A stretch of DNA of 64,000 bases from Chitinophagales bacterium (GTDB lineage: Bacteria; Bacteroidota; Bacteroidia; Chitinophagales; JADIYW01), in contig JAMLHJ010000008.1 in assembly GCA_023957245.1 (NCBI GenBank), forward strand, positions 124,001 to 188,000, given 5' to 3'. The notes beneath the pieces were generated by a model. That model saw only the letters and a program-made list of their open reading frames with translations, made no database searches and was not told the DNA's origin. Below, one piece after another: positions 37,142 through 49,200 of the stretch (positions are counted from its first letter, which is position 1; each line of letters opens with the position of its first letter). The position numbers and the translations under genes were made by a program.

Positions 37142-38284
37142 ATGCGAATTGGAATTAATACAAGATTTCTTCTAAAAGATAAGCTAGAAGGCATAGGTGT
37201 ATATACTCAAGAAGTGTCAAATCGAATCGTAAATATACTTCCTGAACATGATTGGTATTTTATTTTTGATAGAAATTATGATGAAAAGTTTATTTCCAAT
37301 GAAAAAATAACCCCTCTCATTTCTAGTCCTCCTGCTAGACACCCTCTTCTTTGGTACTGTTGGTTCGAAAAAAGCTTACCTCGATTATTTTCTAAAAATA
37401 AGATTGATTTATTTTTTTCACCAGATGGATATTTGAGCCTATCTAGTAATATTCCTCAATTATTAACTATTCATGATATCGCATTTGAATATTATCCTCA
37501 AAGCATACCGTGGCTTGTCAATAAATATTATAGATATTATACACCAAAGTATTGTGAAAAAGCGCATCATATATTCACTATTTCTCAGCACACCCAATCA
37601 GACATTATTAACAATTACAATGTAAATGCATTAAAAACATCTGTTATTCCCAATGGAGTCTCAGAAGATTTCAAACCATTAAGTGAACCTCAAAAATCAG
37701 TTGTTAAAAATAAATACACACAAGGAAAACCATATTTTCTTTATGTGGGTGCTATCCATCCAAGGAAAAATGTCATCAGCATTTTCCAAGCCTTTGAGCA
37801 GTATAAAAATACAAACCCTAATTCTCCTTACAAACTAGTTGTCGTTGGGAGAAAAGCATGGGACAATATTGCACTAATGGATTTTTATGCACAGATGAAA
37901 TATAAACAAGATATTGTCTGGCTAGAAAATATTCCTAGAGAACAATTAACTCAAATCATAGGCACAGCCACTACTATGATATATCTTTCACTATACGAAG
38001 GCTTTGGATTGCCGGTGATTGAATCTATGGCCTGTGGAGTTACATGTATCACTAGTCTAAATTCTCCGATGGAAGAAGTGATTTCAGATGGAGGCATTAT
38101 TGTCAATCCATTAAATATAAGTGAGATATCAAATGCAATGACTCAAATAAGCTCCAATCAGCCTTTTCTTCAACAATTAAATAATAAATCTTTAGAACGT
38201 TCAAAAAAATATAGTTGGGATATTGCAGCTCAATCTATTGCTAATAAAATCGTATCTATATCGAGCATCAATAAGCAGAGATGA
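37142..38284 (+). CDS. Glycosyltransferase family 4 (GT-B fold)
   Basis: A 380-residue protein with a GT4 layout: N-terminal MRIGINTRFLLKDKLEGIGVYTQE, HDIAFEYYPQSIPW, VIPNGV, the FLYVGAIHPRKN nucleotide-sugar-binding start and YEGFGLPVIESMACG with the conserved EGFGLPxxExMAxG. Likely transfers a sugar during surface polysaccharide or glycan synthesis; donor and acceptor are not readable. The ATG at 37142 gives the normal N-terminus; a TTG at 37115 is less likely. Confidence 0.88.
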   Translation: MRIGINTRFLLKDKLEGIGVYTQEVSNRIVNILPEHDWYFIFDRNYDEKFISNEKITPLISSPPARHPLLWYCWFEKSLPRLFSKNKIDLFFSPDGYLSLSSNIPQLLTIHDIAFEYYPQSIPWLVNKYYRYYTPKYCEKAHHIFTISQHTQSDIINNYNVNALKTSVIPNGVSEDFKPLSEPQKSVVKNKYTQGKPYFLYVGAIHPRKNVISIFQAFEQYKNTNPNSPYKLVVVGRKAWDNIALMDFYAQMKYKQDIVWLENIPREQLTQIIGTATTMIYLSLYEGFGLPVIESMACGVTCITSLNSPMEEVISDGGIIVNPLNISEISNAMTQISSNQPFLQQLNNKSLERSKKYSWDIAAQSIANKIVSISSINKQR

Positions 38285-38362
38285 GATTCAATTTTATCTA
38301 ATATTTTTCATAATTTTATAGCCATCCAAATTACATTCATTCTAGCTTATTGTACTACCGCT

Positions 38363-39583
38363 ATGCATAAATATGACTTCAATCTCCTTTTCAACAACAA
38401 GACTGTAGGAATACTAATAGTGAATTCATCAGGAAAAATCATAGAAGCTAATTCGTTTATTACTGACCAATTTGGATATAATTATGATGAACTAATAAAT
38501 ATGTCTGTCGATGATCTTGCTCCATCAGAGGTAGCTAAGCATCATAGTCATCACAGAAATAGTTATGAAAAAAATCCCCATGCAAGAATTATGGGTGCAG
38601 GATTGGATTTATATGGCAAAAAAAAAGATGGAAGCATTTTTCCTATTGAAATCAGTTTAAGTCCATTTGTCAAAGATGGTCAATCTTATACAACTGCATT
38701 TATTATGGATATTAGTATAAGAAAAGCGAATGAAGAGAAAATCAATAAGCAAAACCAAGAATTACAACTGATAAAGAAAGAACTACAAGAATTCAATTTA
38801 GAACTAGAAAACAAAGTAAGCCAAAGAACTTCTGAACTAGAAGAAACATTGTCTAAATTGGAAGATTCTAAAAATGAATTGAAAGATGCATTGGATAAAG
38901 AAAGAGAACTAGGTGAATTAAAATCTAGATTTCTCAGTATGGCTTCTCATGAGTTTAGAACTCCGTTAAGCACTATCTTATCCTCAGTGGGTCTAATAAA
39001 AAGATATATTGAGAATGAACAAGTCCAAAACTGTGAGAGGCATATTGAACGAATCAGAACATCTGTAGAACATCTGAATGCTGTATTGGAAGACTTTCTA
39101 TCCTTAGGAAAAATCGAAGAAGGACAGATAAAAATGAATAATGAAGATTTTGACATCAATGAAGAAATAGAAAACATTGTTGTTGAAATGCGTGACCTAA
39201 GTAGAGCTGGTCAGACAATAATGGTTTTCCCTTCTGAAAAGACAATATTATACACGGACAAACATCTTTTGAAAATCGCTTTTTCCAATCTATTATCCAA
39301 TGCTATCAAATTTAGCCAAGAGTATAGCACTATAGAAGTAATTTTAGAAAAAGAAAGTAATCAGTTTTTAATCCATGTAAAAGATTATGGGATAGGGATT
39401 CCTTTAGAAGACCAGAAGCATCTATTCATGAGATTTTTCAGAGCAAGCAACTCTTCAAATATTCAAGGAACTGGACTTGGACTCTTCATTGTGAAGCGAT
39501 ATATTGATATATTAAAAGGAAGCCTTAGCTTTGTTTCAACACCCAATAAAGGCACGACAATCACTATAGCATTACCAATATGA
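38363..39583 (+). CDS. Soluble PAS histidine kinase with FixL-like PAS domain
   Basis: A 406-residue kinase with no membrane segment: PAS domain (about 1-125), coiled coil (about 127-180), HisKA with H-box MASHEFRTP and phospho-His196, and HATPase with N-box NLLSNAIKFS, G1 DYGIGIP and G2 GTGLGLFIVK. The PAS segment HHSHHRNSYEKNPHARIMG aligns without gaps to the heme-binding part of FixL as I recall it, with His61 at the proximal heme ligand and Leu80 where FixL has the distal Arg. Heme binding is therefore possible but not shown. The stop overlaps the response regulator start (ATGA). Confidence 0.88.
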   Translation: MHKYDFNLLFNNKTVGILIVNSSGKIIEANSFITDQFGYNYDELINMSVDDLAPSEVAKHHSHHRNSYEKNPHARIMGAGLDLYGKKKDGSIFPIEISLSPFVKDGQSYTTAFIMDISIRKANEEKINKQNQELQLIKKELQEFNLELENKVSQRTSELEETLSKLEDSKNELKDALDKERELGELKSRFLSMASHEFRTPLSTILSSVGLIKRYIENEQVQNCERHIERIRTSVEHLNAVLEDFLSLGKIEEGQIKMNNEDFDINEEIENIVVEMRDLSRAGQTIMVFPSEKTILYTDKHLLKIAFSNLLSNAIKFSQEYSTIEVILEKESNQFLIHVKDYGIGIPLEDQKHLFMRFFRASNSSNIQGTGLGLFIVKRYIDILKGSLSFVSTPNKGTTITIALPI

Positions 39584-40632
39584 AAAAAATACTAGTCATA
39601 GAAGATAATCACGATATCAGAGAAAATATCTGTGAAATACTAGAACTCTCAAATTATGAAACCATTCAAGCTCCCAATGGAAAAATCGGAATTAAAATTG
39701 CCAAAAGCGACTCTCCTGATTTAATTATTTGTGATATCATGATGCCTGAAATAGATGGATATGGAGTATTGGATGCATTGAATAAAGAAAGTCTCACAGC
39801 TAAAACTCCCTTTATCTTTCTGACTGCCAAATCAGAAAAAGCTGATTTCAGAAAAGGGTTAAGCCTTGGTGCTGATGATTATATTACCAAACCATTTACA
39901 GAAGAAGAACTACTTCTAGCTGTCGAGATGAGATTGAAAAAATTTGAGGCTTTTAGTGACAATTTTAATGGGCAAACAATTGGACATTATGCTGAAAGAA
40001 GTTTTCAACCTGCAGACCTTGATGTACTATTAGACATAGAAAATAGAGAGATAAAATCCTTTAAGAAAAAAGATTTTTTATACAATGTAGGACAAAGACC
40101 TTCTCATCTTTATTACCTTAAAAAAGGTGCTATAAAAACTTATCGCATTCATGAAGATGGCAAAGAATTAATAACAGATATCCATAAACCCAATTCATAT
40201 TTTGGATATTATGCGTTACTGAAAGAAATTGCATATTTAGATTATGGTGAATTTATCGAGCCTTCAGAAGTTGCCTTAATTCCTAAAAATGACTTTCTTA
40301 ATCTCATCTACAACAATATGGATATTGCTCAACAATTTATGAAAAGATTGACTAATGATATTGTTGAAAAGGAAGAACAACTCTTACACATGGCTTACGC
40401 TACTCTACGTCAAAGAGTTGCAAGAACACTATGCGAATTATACACCAAATTTAAAAATGAAAATAACGAAGCAGTGATTACACTGACAAGAGAGGAAATA
40501 TCAAAATATATTGGCACTGCTAGAGAGTCTTTTATCAGAATCATGAGCGACTTAAAAGATTTAGGCGTTTTAGAAATAATCGAAGGAGATATTGTGATAA
40601 AAAATATTAAAAAGCTAGAAGCTTTTCAATAA
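39580..40632 (+). CDS. Response regulator with CRP/FNR-type effector domain
   Basis: A 350-residue protein: receiver domain with phospho-Asp52 (ICDIMMPEIDG) and Lys in LTAKSEK, followed by a cyclic-nucleotide-binding-like domain (about 140-250) and a C-terminal CRP-type winged helix (EISKYIGTARESFIRIMSDLKDLG). The CRP-like HTH is of the FNR class (TRESFIR). Translation is coupled to the PAS kinase by an ATGA overlap, so the two form one system, kinase to regulator. No Fe-S Cys cluster is visible at its N-terminus, so it does not sense oxygen as FNR does. Confidence 0.88.
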   Translation: MKKILVIEDNHDIRENICEILELSNYETIQAPNGKIGIKIAKSDSPDLIICDIMMPEIDGYGVLDALNKESLTAKTPFIFLTAKSEKADFRKGLSLGADDYITKPFTEEELLLAVEMRLKKFEAFSDNFNGQTIGHYAERSFQPADLDVLLDIENREIKSFKKKDFLYNVGQRPSHLYYLKKGAIKTYRIHEDGKELITDIHKPNSYFGYYALLKEIAYLDYGEFIEPSEVALIPKNDFLNLIYNNMDIAQQFMKRLTNDIVEKEEQLLHMAYATLRQRVARTLCELYTKFKNENNEAVITLTREEISKYIGTARESFIRIMSDLKDLGVLEIIEGDIVIKNIKKLEAFQ

Positions 40633-40682
40633 GCTTTAGTTATTTCAAATATCAAACCTATCAATTTTAACAGCTATTTATA

Positions 40683-40690
40683 TAGTTTTG
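40683..40690 (+). promoter_or_regulatory. -7 promoter element (TAGTTTTG) of murF-alr
   Basis: TAGTTTTG fits TAnnTTTG exactly, 33 bases before the TTG start at 40724. Confidence 0.5.
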
Positions 40691-40723
40691 AAACGATAAT
40701 ATTGACCTATTAAACATGTTCCA

Positions 40724-43192
40724 TTGAGAGAATATTTAGTTGAAGAGATAGCTCAAGCTGTCGATGGCAAGATTGAAGGAAAAATTATTCCACAATCTAT
40801 CAATTTAATATCAATAGATTCTCGTAGGTTGCTCAATCCTGAGAAGACCCTTTTTATCGCTTTAATGGGAAAAAATAAAGATGGACATCAATTTATTTCA
40901 GACGCACATCTTAAAGGTGTTCGAGTCTTTCTCGTAGAGCATACAGAATATCAACTATTTCAAGATGTCATCTTCATTATTGTAAAAGACACTTTAAAAG
41001 CACTTCAACAATTTGCGACTTACCACCGCAATCAATTTCAATTCCCCGTAATAGGTATCACTGGAAGTAATGGAAAAACAATTGTTAAAGAATGGCTCAA
41101 TCAAATGCTCAGCCAAGAGTATGACATTTGTAGAAGCCCCAAAAGTTATAACTCGCAACTAGGAGTTCCATTGTCAATCGTACAAATGGAAAAACATCAT
41201 AATCTTGCCATCTTTGAAGCTGGAATCTCAACCATTCATGAGATGGAAAATTTAGCCAAAATGATACAACCTTCTATTGGGATATTTACCAATATCGGGC
41301 CAGCTCATGATAGTGGATTTAAAAATCAACAAGAAAAAATAAAAGAAAAACTTAAGCTATTTACAGACTGCAAATTATTGATATATTGTAACGATTACAC
41401 ATCCATCGCTTCCGAGATTCCACAAAGTTTAACTACTGCCTCTTGGGGAAAAAGCAATTCTTCCAAATACCAAATAGTTGCACAAACCAGTCAGAACAAC
41501 TGCACTCATATTGAGCTTCAATTTAATAGTAAAAAATATGATTTCAATATTCCATTTTCAGATAAAGCCTATATAGAAAACTGTTTGCATTGTATTGTTT
41601 TTATGCTTGAACTTAATATTCATCCTGCTACTATTCAAACTAGGATTTCCCAATTGAGGATATTGCCTATGCGTTTGGAGTTAAAATATGGTATTAACGA
41701 TTGTATAATTATTGATGATAGTTATAGTGCAGACTTACTCTCTCTTGAAAAGGCACTTGAATTTTACAATCAACAAGAAAGCAAGAAAAAACGTACTTTA
41801 ATCATTTCTCCTTTTGCACAATCAGGGATGGATGATTTGCAGTTAATTGAAAAGTTGCTCAATATTATCCGTCAACAAAAATTTCAAAAAATTATTTTTG
41901 TAGGCGACCTATTTCTTCAAAATTATAATAAGCTCAGTCATTTAAAAGCAGAGCTTCATTGTTTTTCTACTACAGAAGATTTGCTAAATCAAATTGAGGG
42001 AATTCATTTTGACAGAGAATTAATTCTTATCAAAGGGGCAAGGCAATTTCAATTTGAAAAAGTTTCGCATCAATTACTCGGACAATCTCACCGAACAGTG
42101 TTTGAAATTAATTTGAATGCCTTATCTGAAAACTTTGATATTTTTAAATCTTTTTTGAAAAAGAAAACAGGAATAATTCCTATGGTCAAGGCTTTTTCTT
42201 ATGGCATTGGCAGTGTAGAAGTTGCTACAATTTTAGAAGAAAAAGGTGTGGATTATTTAGCAGTTGCTTATGTTGATGAAGGCAGGCAATTGAGAGAAGG
42301 AGGAATCTCCACTCGTATAATAGTGATGAATCCTTCTATTCAAGATTTTTCAAAAATGGTAGAATATCAATTAGAGCCAGAAATCTATCATATATCCATT
42401 TTAGAATCATTGATTTATTATTTAGAAACAAATGGATATAGAGGGTATTTCCCTATTCATGTGAAAATAGAATCAGGAATGAATAGATTGGGCTTTCAAT
42501 CTTTTGCCATTAATCAATTAATTGAAACACTCCAAAACCAAGAAGTAGTTAAAGTCGCTACAATCTTTTCACATTTAGCAGCTTCTGATGAGCCAGAGAT
42601 GGATGACTTTACTCATGAACAGCTAAAACGATTTGAAGAACTAAGCACCACTATCCTCAACTCTCTAGATTATCCAATAAAAAGACATATACTTAATTCT
42701 TCTGGTATAATAAGATTTACAGATTATCAATATGATTACGTCCGTTTAGGAATTGGATTATACGGAATAGATAGTTCACATTCTATCCAGTCTAAGCTAA
42801 CAACTATTGGCACATTAAAAACTACTATATCCCAAATAAAAGACATACATCAAGGAGAAACTGTGGGATATGGAAGAAGAGGTCACAAAGATCATCCTAT
42901 CAAAATAGCAATTATAGCTATTGGTTATGCAGATGGATATGATAGGCGTTTTAGTAATGGCATAGGAGAGGTATTTATTAGAGGGCAGAAAGCAAAAATT
43001 ATTGGAAATATTTGCATGGATATGTGTATGGCAGATGTTACTCATATAGACGAAGTAAAGGAAGGTGACGAAGTAGAAATTTATGGAAAGAATATTTCCA
43101 TCATAGAATGTGCAGAAAAAATTGGAACAATTCCTTATGAATTGCTCACCAAAATATCAAGAAGAGTAAGAAGAATGTATTTTTGGAATTAA
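40724..43192 (+). CDS. Bifunctional MurF - alanine racemase
   Basis: An 822-residue fusion. The N-terminal part (to about 455) is a Mur ligase: P-loop GITGSNGKT at 111-119 and NIGPAHDSGF, adding D-Ala-D-Ala to UDP-MurNAc-tripeptide. The C-terminal part (about 458-822) is alanine racemase, with the PLP lysine K489 in MVKAFSYGIGS and the GYADGYDRRF loop with the catalytic Tyr. The fusion couples D-Ala production to its use and is a normal arrangement in Bacteroidota. The start is a TTG; the only nearby ATG (40716) is out of frame and ends at once (TGA). Confidence 0.92.
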   Translation: MREYLVEEIAQAVDGKIEGKIIPQSINLISIDSRRLLNPEKTLFIALMGKNKDGHQFISDAHLKGVRVFLVEHTEYQLFQDVIFIIVKDTLKALQQFATYHRNQFQFPVIGITGSNGKTIVKEWLNQMLSQEYDICRSPKSYNSQLGVPLSIVQMEKHHNLAIFEAGISTIHEMENLAKMIQPSIGIFTNIGPAHDSGFKNQQEKIKEKLKLFTDCKLLIYCNDYTSIASEIPQSLTTASWGKSNSSKYQIVAQTSQNNCTHIELQFNSKKYDFNIPFSDKAYIENCLHCIVFMLELNIHPATIQTRISQLRILPMRLELKYGINDCIIIDDSYSADLLSLEKALEFYNQQESKKKRTLIISPFAQSGMDDLQLIEKLLNIIRQQKFQKIIFVGDLFLQNYNKLSHLKAELHCFSTTEDLLNQIEGIHFDRELILIKGARQFQFEKVSHQLLGQSHRTVFEINLNALSENFDIFKSFLKKKTGIIPMVKAFSYGIGSVEVATILEEKGVDYLAVAYVDEGRQLREGGISTRIIVMNPSIQDFSKMVEYQLEPEIYHISILESLIYYLETNGYRGYFPIHVKIESGMNRLGFQSFAINQLIETLQNQEVVKVATIFSHLAASDEPEMDDFTHEQLKRFEELSTTILNSLDYPIKRHILNSSGIIRFTDYQYDYVRLGIGLYGIDSSHSIQSKLTTIGTLKTTISQIKDIHQGETVGYGRRGHKDHPIKIAIIAIGYADGYDRRFSNGIGEVFIRGQKAKIIGNICMDMCMADVTHIDEVKEGDEVEIYGKNISIIECAEKIGTIPYELLTKISRRVRRMYFWN

Positions 43193-43297
43193 TTTTTTAA
43201 TTATCAAGATAAAACAACTACATAATTTTACTATATTTTAAAAAAATTAATTTCAAGTCATTAACTTTAAACGTTCTATAATTTTTGTGACTTTCTA

Positions 43298-46200
43298 ATG
43301 CTTAAACGATTATTTACAACAGTAATATTACTATTGATATTATTTCCATTAAAATCTGCTAATTACTATTGGATAGGTGGAGATGGAACTCCTGGAGGAA
43401 CTTATGCCAATCCTAAAAATGGAAGTTGGAGTATATTGAGCAATTGGAGAGACTCAACAATTGGTGGGAATATCCCAAGTAGTGTTCCATCAACCAAAGA
43501 TGACGTATATATCAACATTCCAAGTGCAGCAGTCACCATCAACATTCCTTCATCAGAAATCTTTTCTAAAAACTTCACATTTAATGGCAATGGGAAAGTA
43601 TCTTTTGACCTTCCTAGTAATACTACAATCAATTGTAATGGCTCTTTCACTTGGAATGGCTCTGGTGAATTAATCATGGGCGCCAATTCCAATATCAATA
43701 TTAAAGAATCTATTACAATTGGAGCGGCAGCCAACATCAATGTTTCTCCTTTAAACAGCTTTATTAATTTGATAGGCGATGGTGGAAATTATAATATCAA
43801 TACAAATAATGCCTTATTAAATGTTTACAATTTTAATATAAATTCTCTAAAACCTAGTACCAACTATACTTTCACAAGTCCATTAAACACCTCTAGATTA
43901 GTTATTAATGCAGGAGTTATTGACTTTGGAAACTTTAATTATAGCTTATCTTTTTTTTTATGTGACAACACAAGTCCAAGAGTGTTAAATCTGAACAGTT
44001 CAAAATTTGACATATCCAATTCATTTAGAGTTGGAGGGAATGGTCTTGTTGTTAATTCTGGAAGCTCTGAAATTATACTCAATAATAATTCATCCTTTAT
44101 TTTCAACTCTACTAGTCCATTAAAATTTAATAAAGTTACAACAAAAAATAATATTCCAACAGCCACAGCAGCAACGATTAACTCGTTAACAACACCTGGA
44201 TTACTAGAGTTTCAAGTTGTAAATATTTTTCACCCATTAAAAGTTATTGCTAGAGGGATATCAATAGATACAGTTATTTTTAACGGCAACACCTCCCTTT
44301 CTTTACCTTCAAAAGATATTGTACCTAGTAACAATTTTAACAAAATCAATAAAGCGATTATTTCTTCTTCAGGATGTTCTCTTCCTCTTTTAGAAAACTT
44401 AGGTGTAGGAGTTGTAGATTTAAGATTAGGAGGTAATTTGACAACAACTGCCTTGGCAACAAAAAATATACATGTTACAACTGGGAGTTTGACGGTTAAT
44501 ACATGGTCTGACATAGCTGACAACCTCAATATTTCTGGTACATCCTCTAGTACTCCTAACAACTTTTATTGGACGAATTCTTCTGGAAACATGAAATGGA
44601 GTGACAAGAACAATTGGAGGCTAGGAAGTTGTAGTGGTACTATTCCATCATGTCCACCTAGCTTTAATGACAATGTGATAATCGATGGATGTGGCCCTGG
44701 TATTGATAGAATCAATATGGATGTTGAAGGTAGTGTCAATAATATAACTTGGACTACAAATGTTGCAAATGGGCAAACTATCCTTATTGGAAGTGAAGAT
44801 TTAAATGTCTATGGTAATTTTGATATTCAAAAAAATGGACTAATCATTACTCATACTAAAAACATCAATTTTAACGGTAAAAATAATAGTATTAGTTCTG
44901 GCACAACAAATATTTCTTCTAATATCATTATCAATTCCTCAGGTATATTCAATATCAATAATGATTTAAAAACGAAAGGAAATTTCGTCCATAAATTTGG
45001 AACATTAATCACCAATAATTTTAATATCAATTGTTTATCCTTTACTAGTGGAGATCCTGACAATTTTTATTTTGTTTCTCAAAGTTGTAAACCTGCTAGA
45101 ACATTAGACTTAGGTTCTTCAACAATTACTATGTCAGCTGGAGGCAATAGTAATCCACTATTGATATATGCTGGAAATTTAACTCTCCCTGCCAATACCT
45201 CCACATTCTTATTGACTGGCTCAGGTAACTCAAATGATATTTTAACTGCTTCCATTTATTCGACATGTCAAACTAAAAATCTTGCATGGAACAATATTTT
45301 CTTTACTGGGAATGGGGACTTTACTCAATATCTTGATGTCAATCAAACCATTGCTACTAGAAATACTTTTAAAAACATCCGTTTCAGTTCAAATGGAAAG
45401 ACGAGTTCATATCTTTCTTATGATACCTTATTTATTCGTTCAGGTAAAACATATACTTTCAATTCAGCAGCAGCAGCAGTTCAGCATATTATCAATAGCA
45501 CTATAGAGATAGAAGGCTCAACAGCTTGTGATGCCTTGACATTTATTCAAGGAACTACATTTCCAATAAACCTGCGCAAAACATCTGGCACTTTACAATT
45601 CAACAATGTTATATTAAGAAATGTAACAGGAACGGGAGGTGCTACTTTTAATGCTATTCAGTCTGTCAACGCGGGAAATGTTACCAATTTTAATTTTAGT
45701 TCATCAATTCCTAATTCAGATTATTATTGGAATAATTCTGCTGGGGGAGATTGGAATGATTGTAACAATTGGTCTATTGGTTCTCCTTCAGGTCCCAACC
45801 CTACAGTTTTACCCTCTCCTGTTTCTAATGTACATTTCTCTATTCCAATCAACGGAACGATTAAAGTATCATCCACCTCTTTCTGCAAAAACATGACATG
45901 GACTTTACCTTCTGGGAATGCTATATTTTCAGGAGATAAACCTATTTATGTTTTCGGTTCTATGAATCTAGAAAGTAGTGCTAGACTAAATTGGCAGTAT
46001 AATGGTTACTTATATTTTATTTCTGATGTCCCTAATAATGATATTCAACTCAATGGGCAAATTCTAAATAACAATATTTACTTTGTCGGCAATGGAGAAT
46101 ATAATTTAAAAAGTCCACTTATCCTTGGAAAAGGAGCTACTGCAAGTGATTATTTTAATGTTTATATTGAAAGTGGCACATTCAATACAAGCAATTTTAA

Positions 46201-49200
46201 TATTCAAGCAGGAAGCTTTATTTCAACAACAGACTATATTAGAAATATTAATTTGGGAAGTTCGACAATAACAACTTTACTGAATGGAGTAACTATTAAT
46301 GGAACCAATCTCAATCTAAATTCTGGAACCTCCACATTCGTTTGTAACAGTACTTTTACAATACAAAATAAAGGATTAAATTTTTATAATATCCTATTTA
46401 ATGGCTCAGGAGCAAAAGATATGTTGAATTACTCTAGCACTAATCCTGCAGCACCATTACCTTTTTATAACAATGTTACATTCCTTAACAACGGTAGTAT
46501 TTCTGGAAACCACGTTTATGATTCTCTAGAATTTTCTACAGGTAAAACATATAAAATAGCATCTAACTCTGTACAAAAAATCATTAAAACACTCATTGCT
46601 TCTGGAACGCCATGTGAATTCACAACCATTCAGGGAACAATTTCAGGTCAAACTGCAGGGTTCTTTAAAACAACAGGAAACGACATACACCTTTATCAAG
46701 TTTACTTAGTTGATATTGCAGGTTTAAAAACAAATCCAAATGATGGAAGTTCAAGCACTGCATCATACTTCGCATCTGGCAACAGCACATCTAATGGCAA
46801 TACTCCAGGTTGGACAATCGGAGAATCTCCTGATTTTCAATTTGGATTTGGAGGAGGAAGAATAGATTCTTTAAAATGCACTGATTTCCCTTATACTATC
46901 TCAACTTCAACTTTTTACAAACCAAAATCTTATCTATGGAGCGATGGTAGTACAGCATCTACTTTTGTAGCTAATCAACCAGGAAAATATTCTTTAACAG
47001 CCTTCTATGAAAATAATTGTAAGTACACAGACTCCATTTATCTATTTCTTGACGACAAAGTTGATTTTATTTTCAATTCCAAAAATCCAACTTGTTACAA
47101 CTCTACTAATGGTGTTATAGAAGTGATACCTAACGATTCTCAAACACATACTTATATTTGGAAAAATCTTGCAGATACAACAGCTAAGATTTCTAATCTT
47201 GTTTCAGGAACATATTCAGTTACTGTCAATAAAGGAATCTGTACTAAAGATGACTCAATCAAAATATTTAAAGACACAATAAAAGTAACTTTATCACCTA
47301 CAGACCCTGGTTGTTTAAATAATGATGGGCAGATTCAATCAAATTCTATCTATACTCAAGGAAATGTAATTTATTCATGGACTCCTGCAAGCGCAGGAAA
47401 TACAGCTTTAATAACTGGACTTAGTGGAGGAGATTACATACTGCAAATTACTGATGACTCGCTTTGTACAGCAATTGATTCAACTCATTTAACATTTATT
47501 CCCTTACCGACAGTTAGCTTCAATCCAATTCCAGATTTTTGTGAAAACAACAATACTCCCATAAATCTCAGCAATTTCGCTTCACCAGCTGGCGGTCGCT
47601 TTTTTGGCAACGGCATTACAAGTACATCATTTACTCCAAGTATTGCTGGAGAAGGAACACATTTATTATCTTATGAGATAAGTGATACTAACAATTGTAA
47701 AGACACTGCTTCAGTCAATGTGCTTATCAATGATACTTCTATTGTCCAAATTTCAGCTACAATCTGTGCATTAGATTCTTTTCAAGTTGGTAACCAATTT
47801 TATAACAAAGATGGCACATACTCTAATATTTTAAGTAAATCAAATGGTTGTGATTCCTTAGTAATTCTCCAACTTCTAACAATTCCATTACCTGACACTA
47901 CTATTGCCAACCCAACTGATTGCGAAGGGAATACAATCACATTGCCTGATGGTAGTTCTTTTGTATCTGATACATCTCACTCAATTACATTTAAAAACTT
48001 TGTCAATTGCGATAGTACTGTAAAATATATTCTCTCATTTATTCCTAAAATTAGAATGACCGTACAAAGAGAAATATGTGATGGTGATATTTTCTCTTTT
48101 GGCAGTGCTAACTTAACTGTATCTGGAACATATATTGACACTTTCCCATCTTCTGTGAATTGTGATTCAATTGTAACACTACAACTCATCGTCCACCCAC
48201 TTTCTCCAATTACAAGCATAGCTGTGCAAGGTTGTGAAGGCAAAACTGTCACCTTGCCAGATGGATTTGCGATGACTTTAGATGGTTTTCATGATATAAT
48301 TCTTCCAGATATACACTCTTGCGATAGTACAATTAGATATAATGTACAATTTGTCAAAACGATACAAGTTGCCATTTCAGACACTATCTGTGACAACCAG
48401 ACTTATATATTAGGAAGTCAAACCCTCCAATCTTCAGGCATTTATACAGAAACATTCTTATCATCTGCTGGTTGTGATTCCATTGTAACATTGACACTCA
48501 CAGTCTATCCTACATATCCTTTAAAGACCTATCTATTTGAGCCATGTGAAGGAGATTCGCTTACTTTGCCAGATGGAGCAATAGTCTATTCCAATGTCAA
48601 GCAGACTTTCAATCTTCAAGCATTTTATGGTTGTGATAGTATAGTACAATACGATATAAGATTCAAACCTATCTTAAAAGAAACAATTTCTCCAATAATT
48701 TGTGCCAATGAGTATTTCAATCTGAATGGTCAAATGCTCAATTTGAGTGGAACATATAAGGATACAATATTATCTTCTATCAACTGTGACTCAATTATTA
48801 CAGTACAACTTACTGTGGTACCATTGCCAGATACAACCATTTTAGATATTCTTAGATGTAATGGAGATTCATTTACTTATCCAGATAATTCTACTACAAG
48901 CATTTCTCAATCAAAAGATTTCAAATATCTCACTGCTAATAATTGCGATAGTATAGTCAGATACAAAGTCTTGTTTTTAGATAAAATTCTCAATACCGTA
49001 TTTGATACTATTTGTGCTAATCAGACATATAGTTTTGGTGGAAATAATTTTAATACAACAGGAACATATATTGATACTTTTCAGGCATCTATTGGTTGTG
49101 ATTCAATCGTGACACTCCAACTTCAAGTCAATCCCCTTCCTCCCATTTTTGCGATTAATCTCACTCCATGTGAAGGAGACACAGTTGTTCTGCCAGACAA

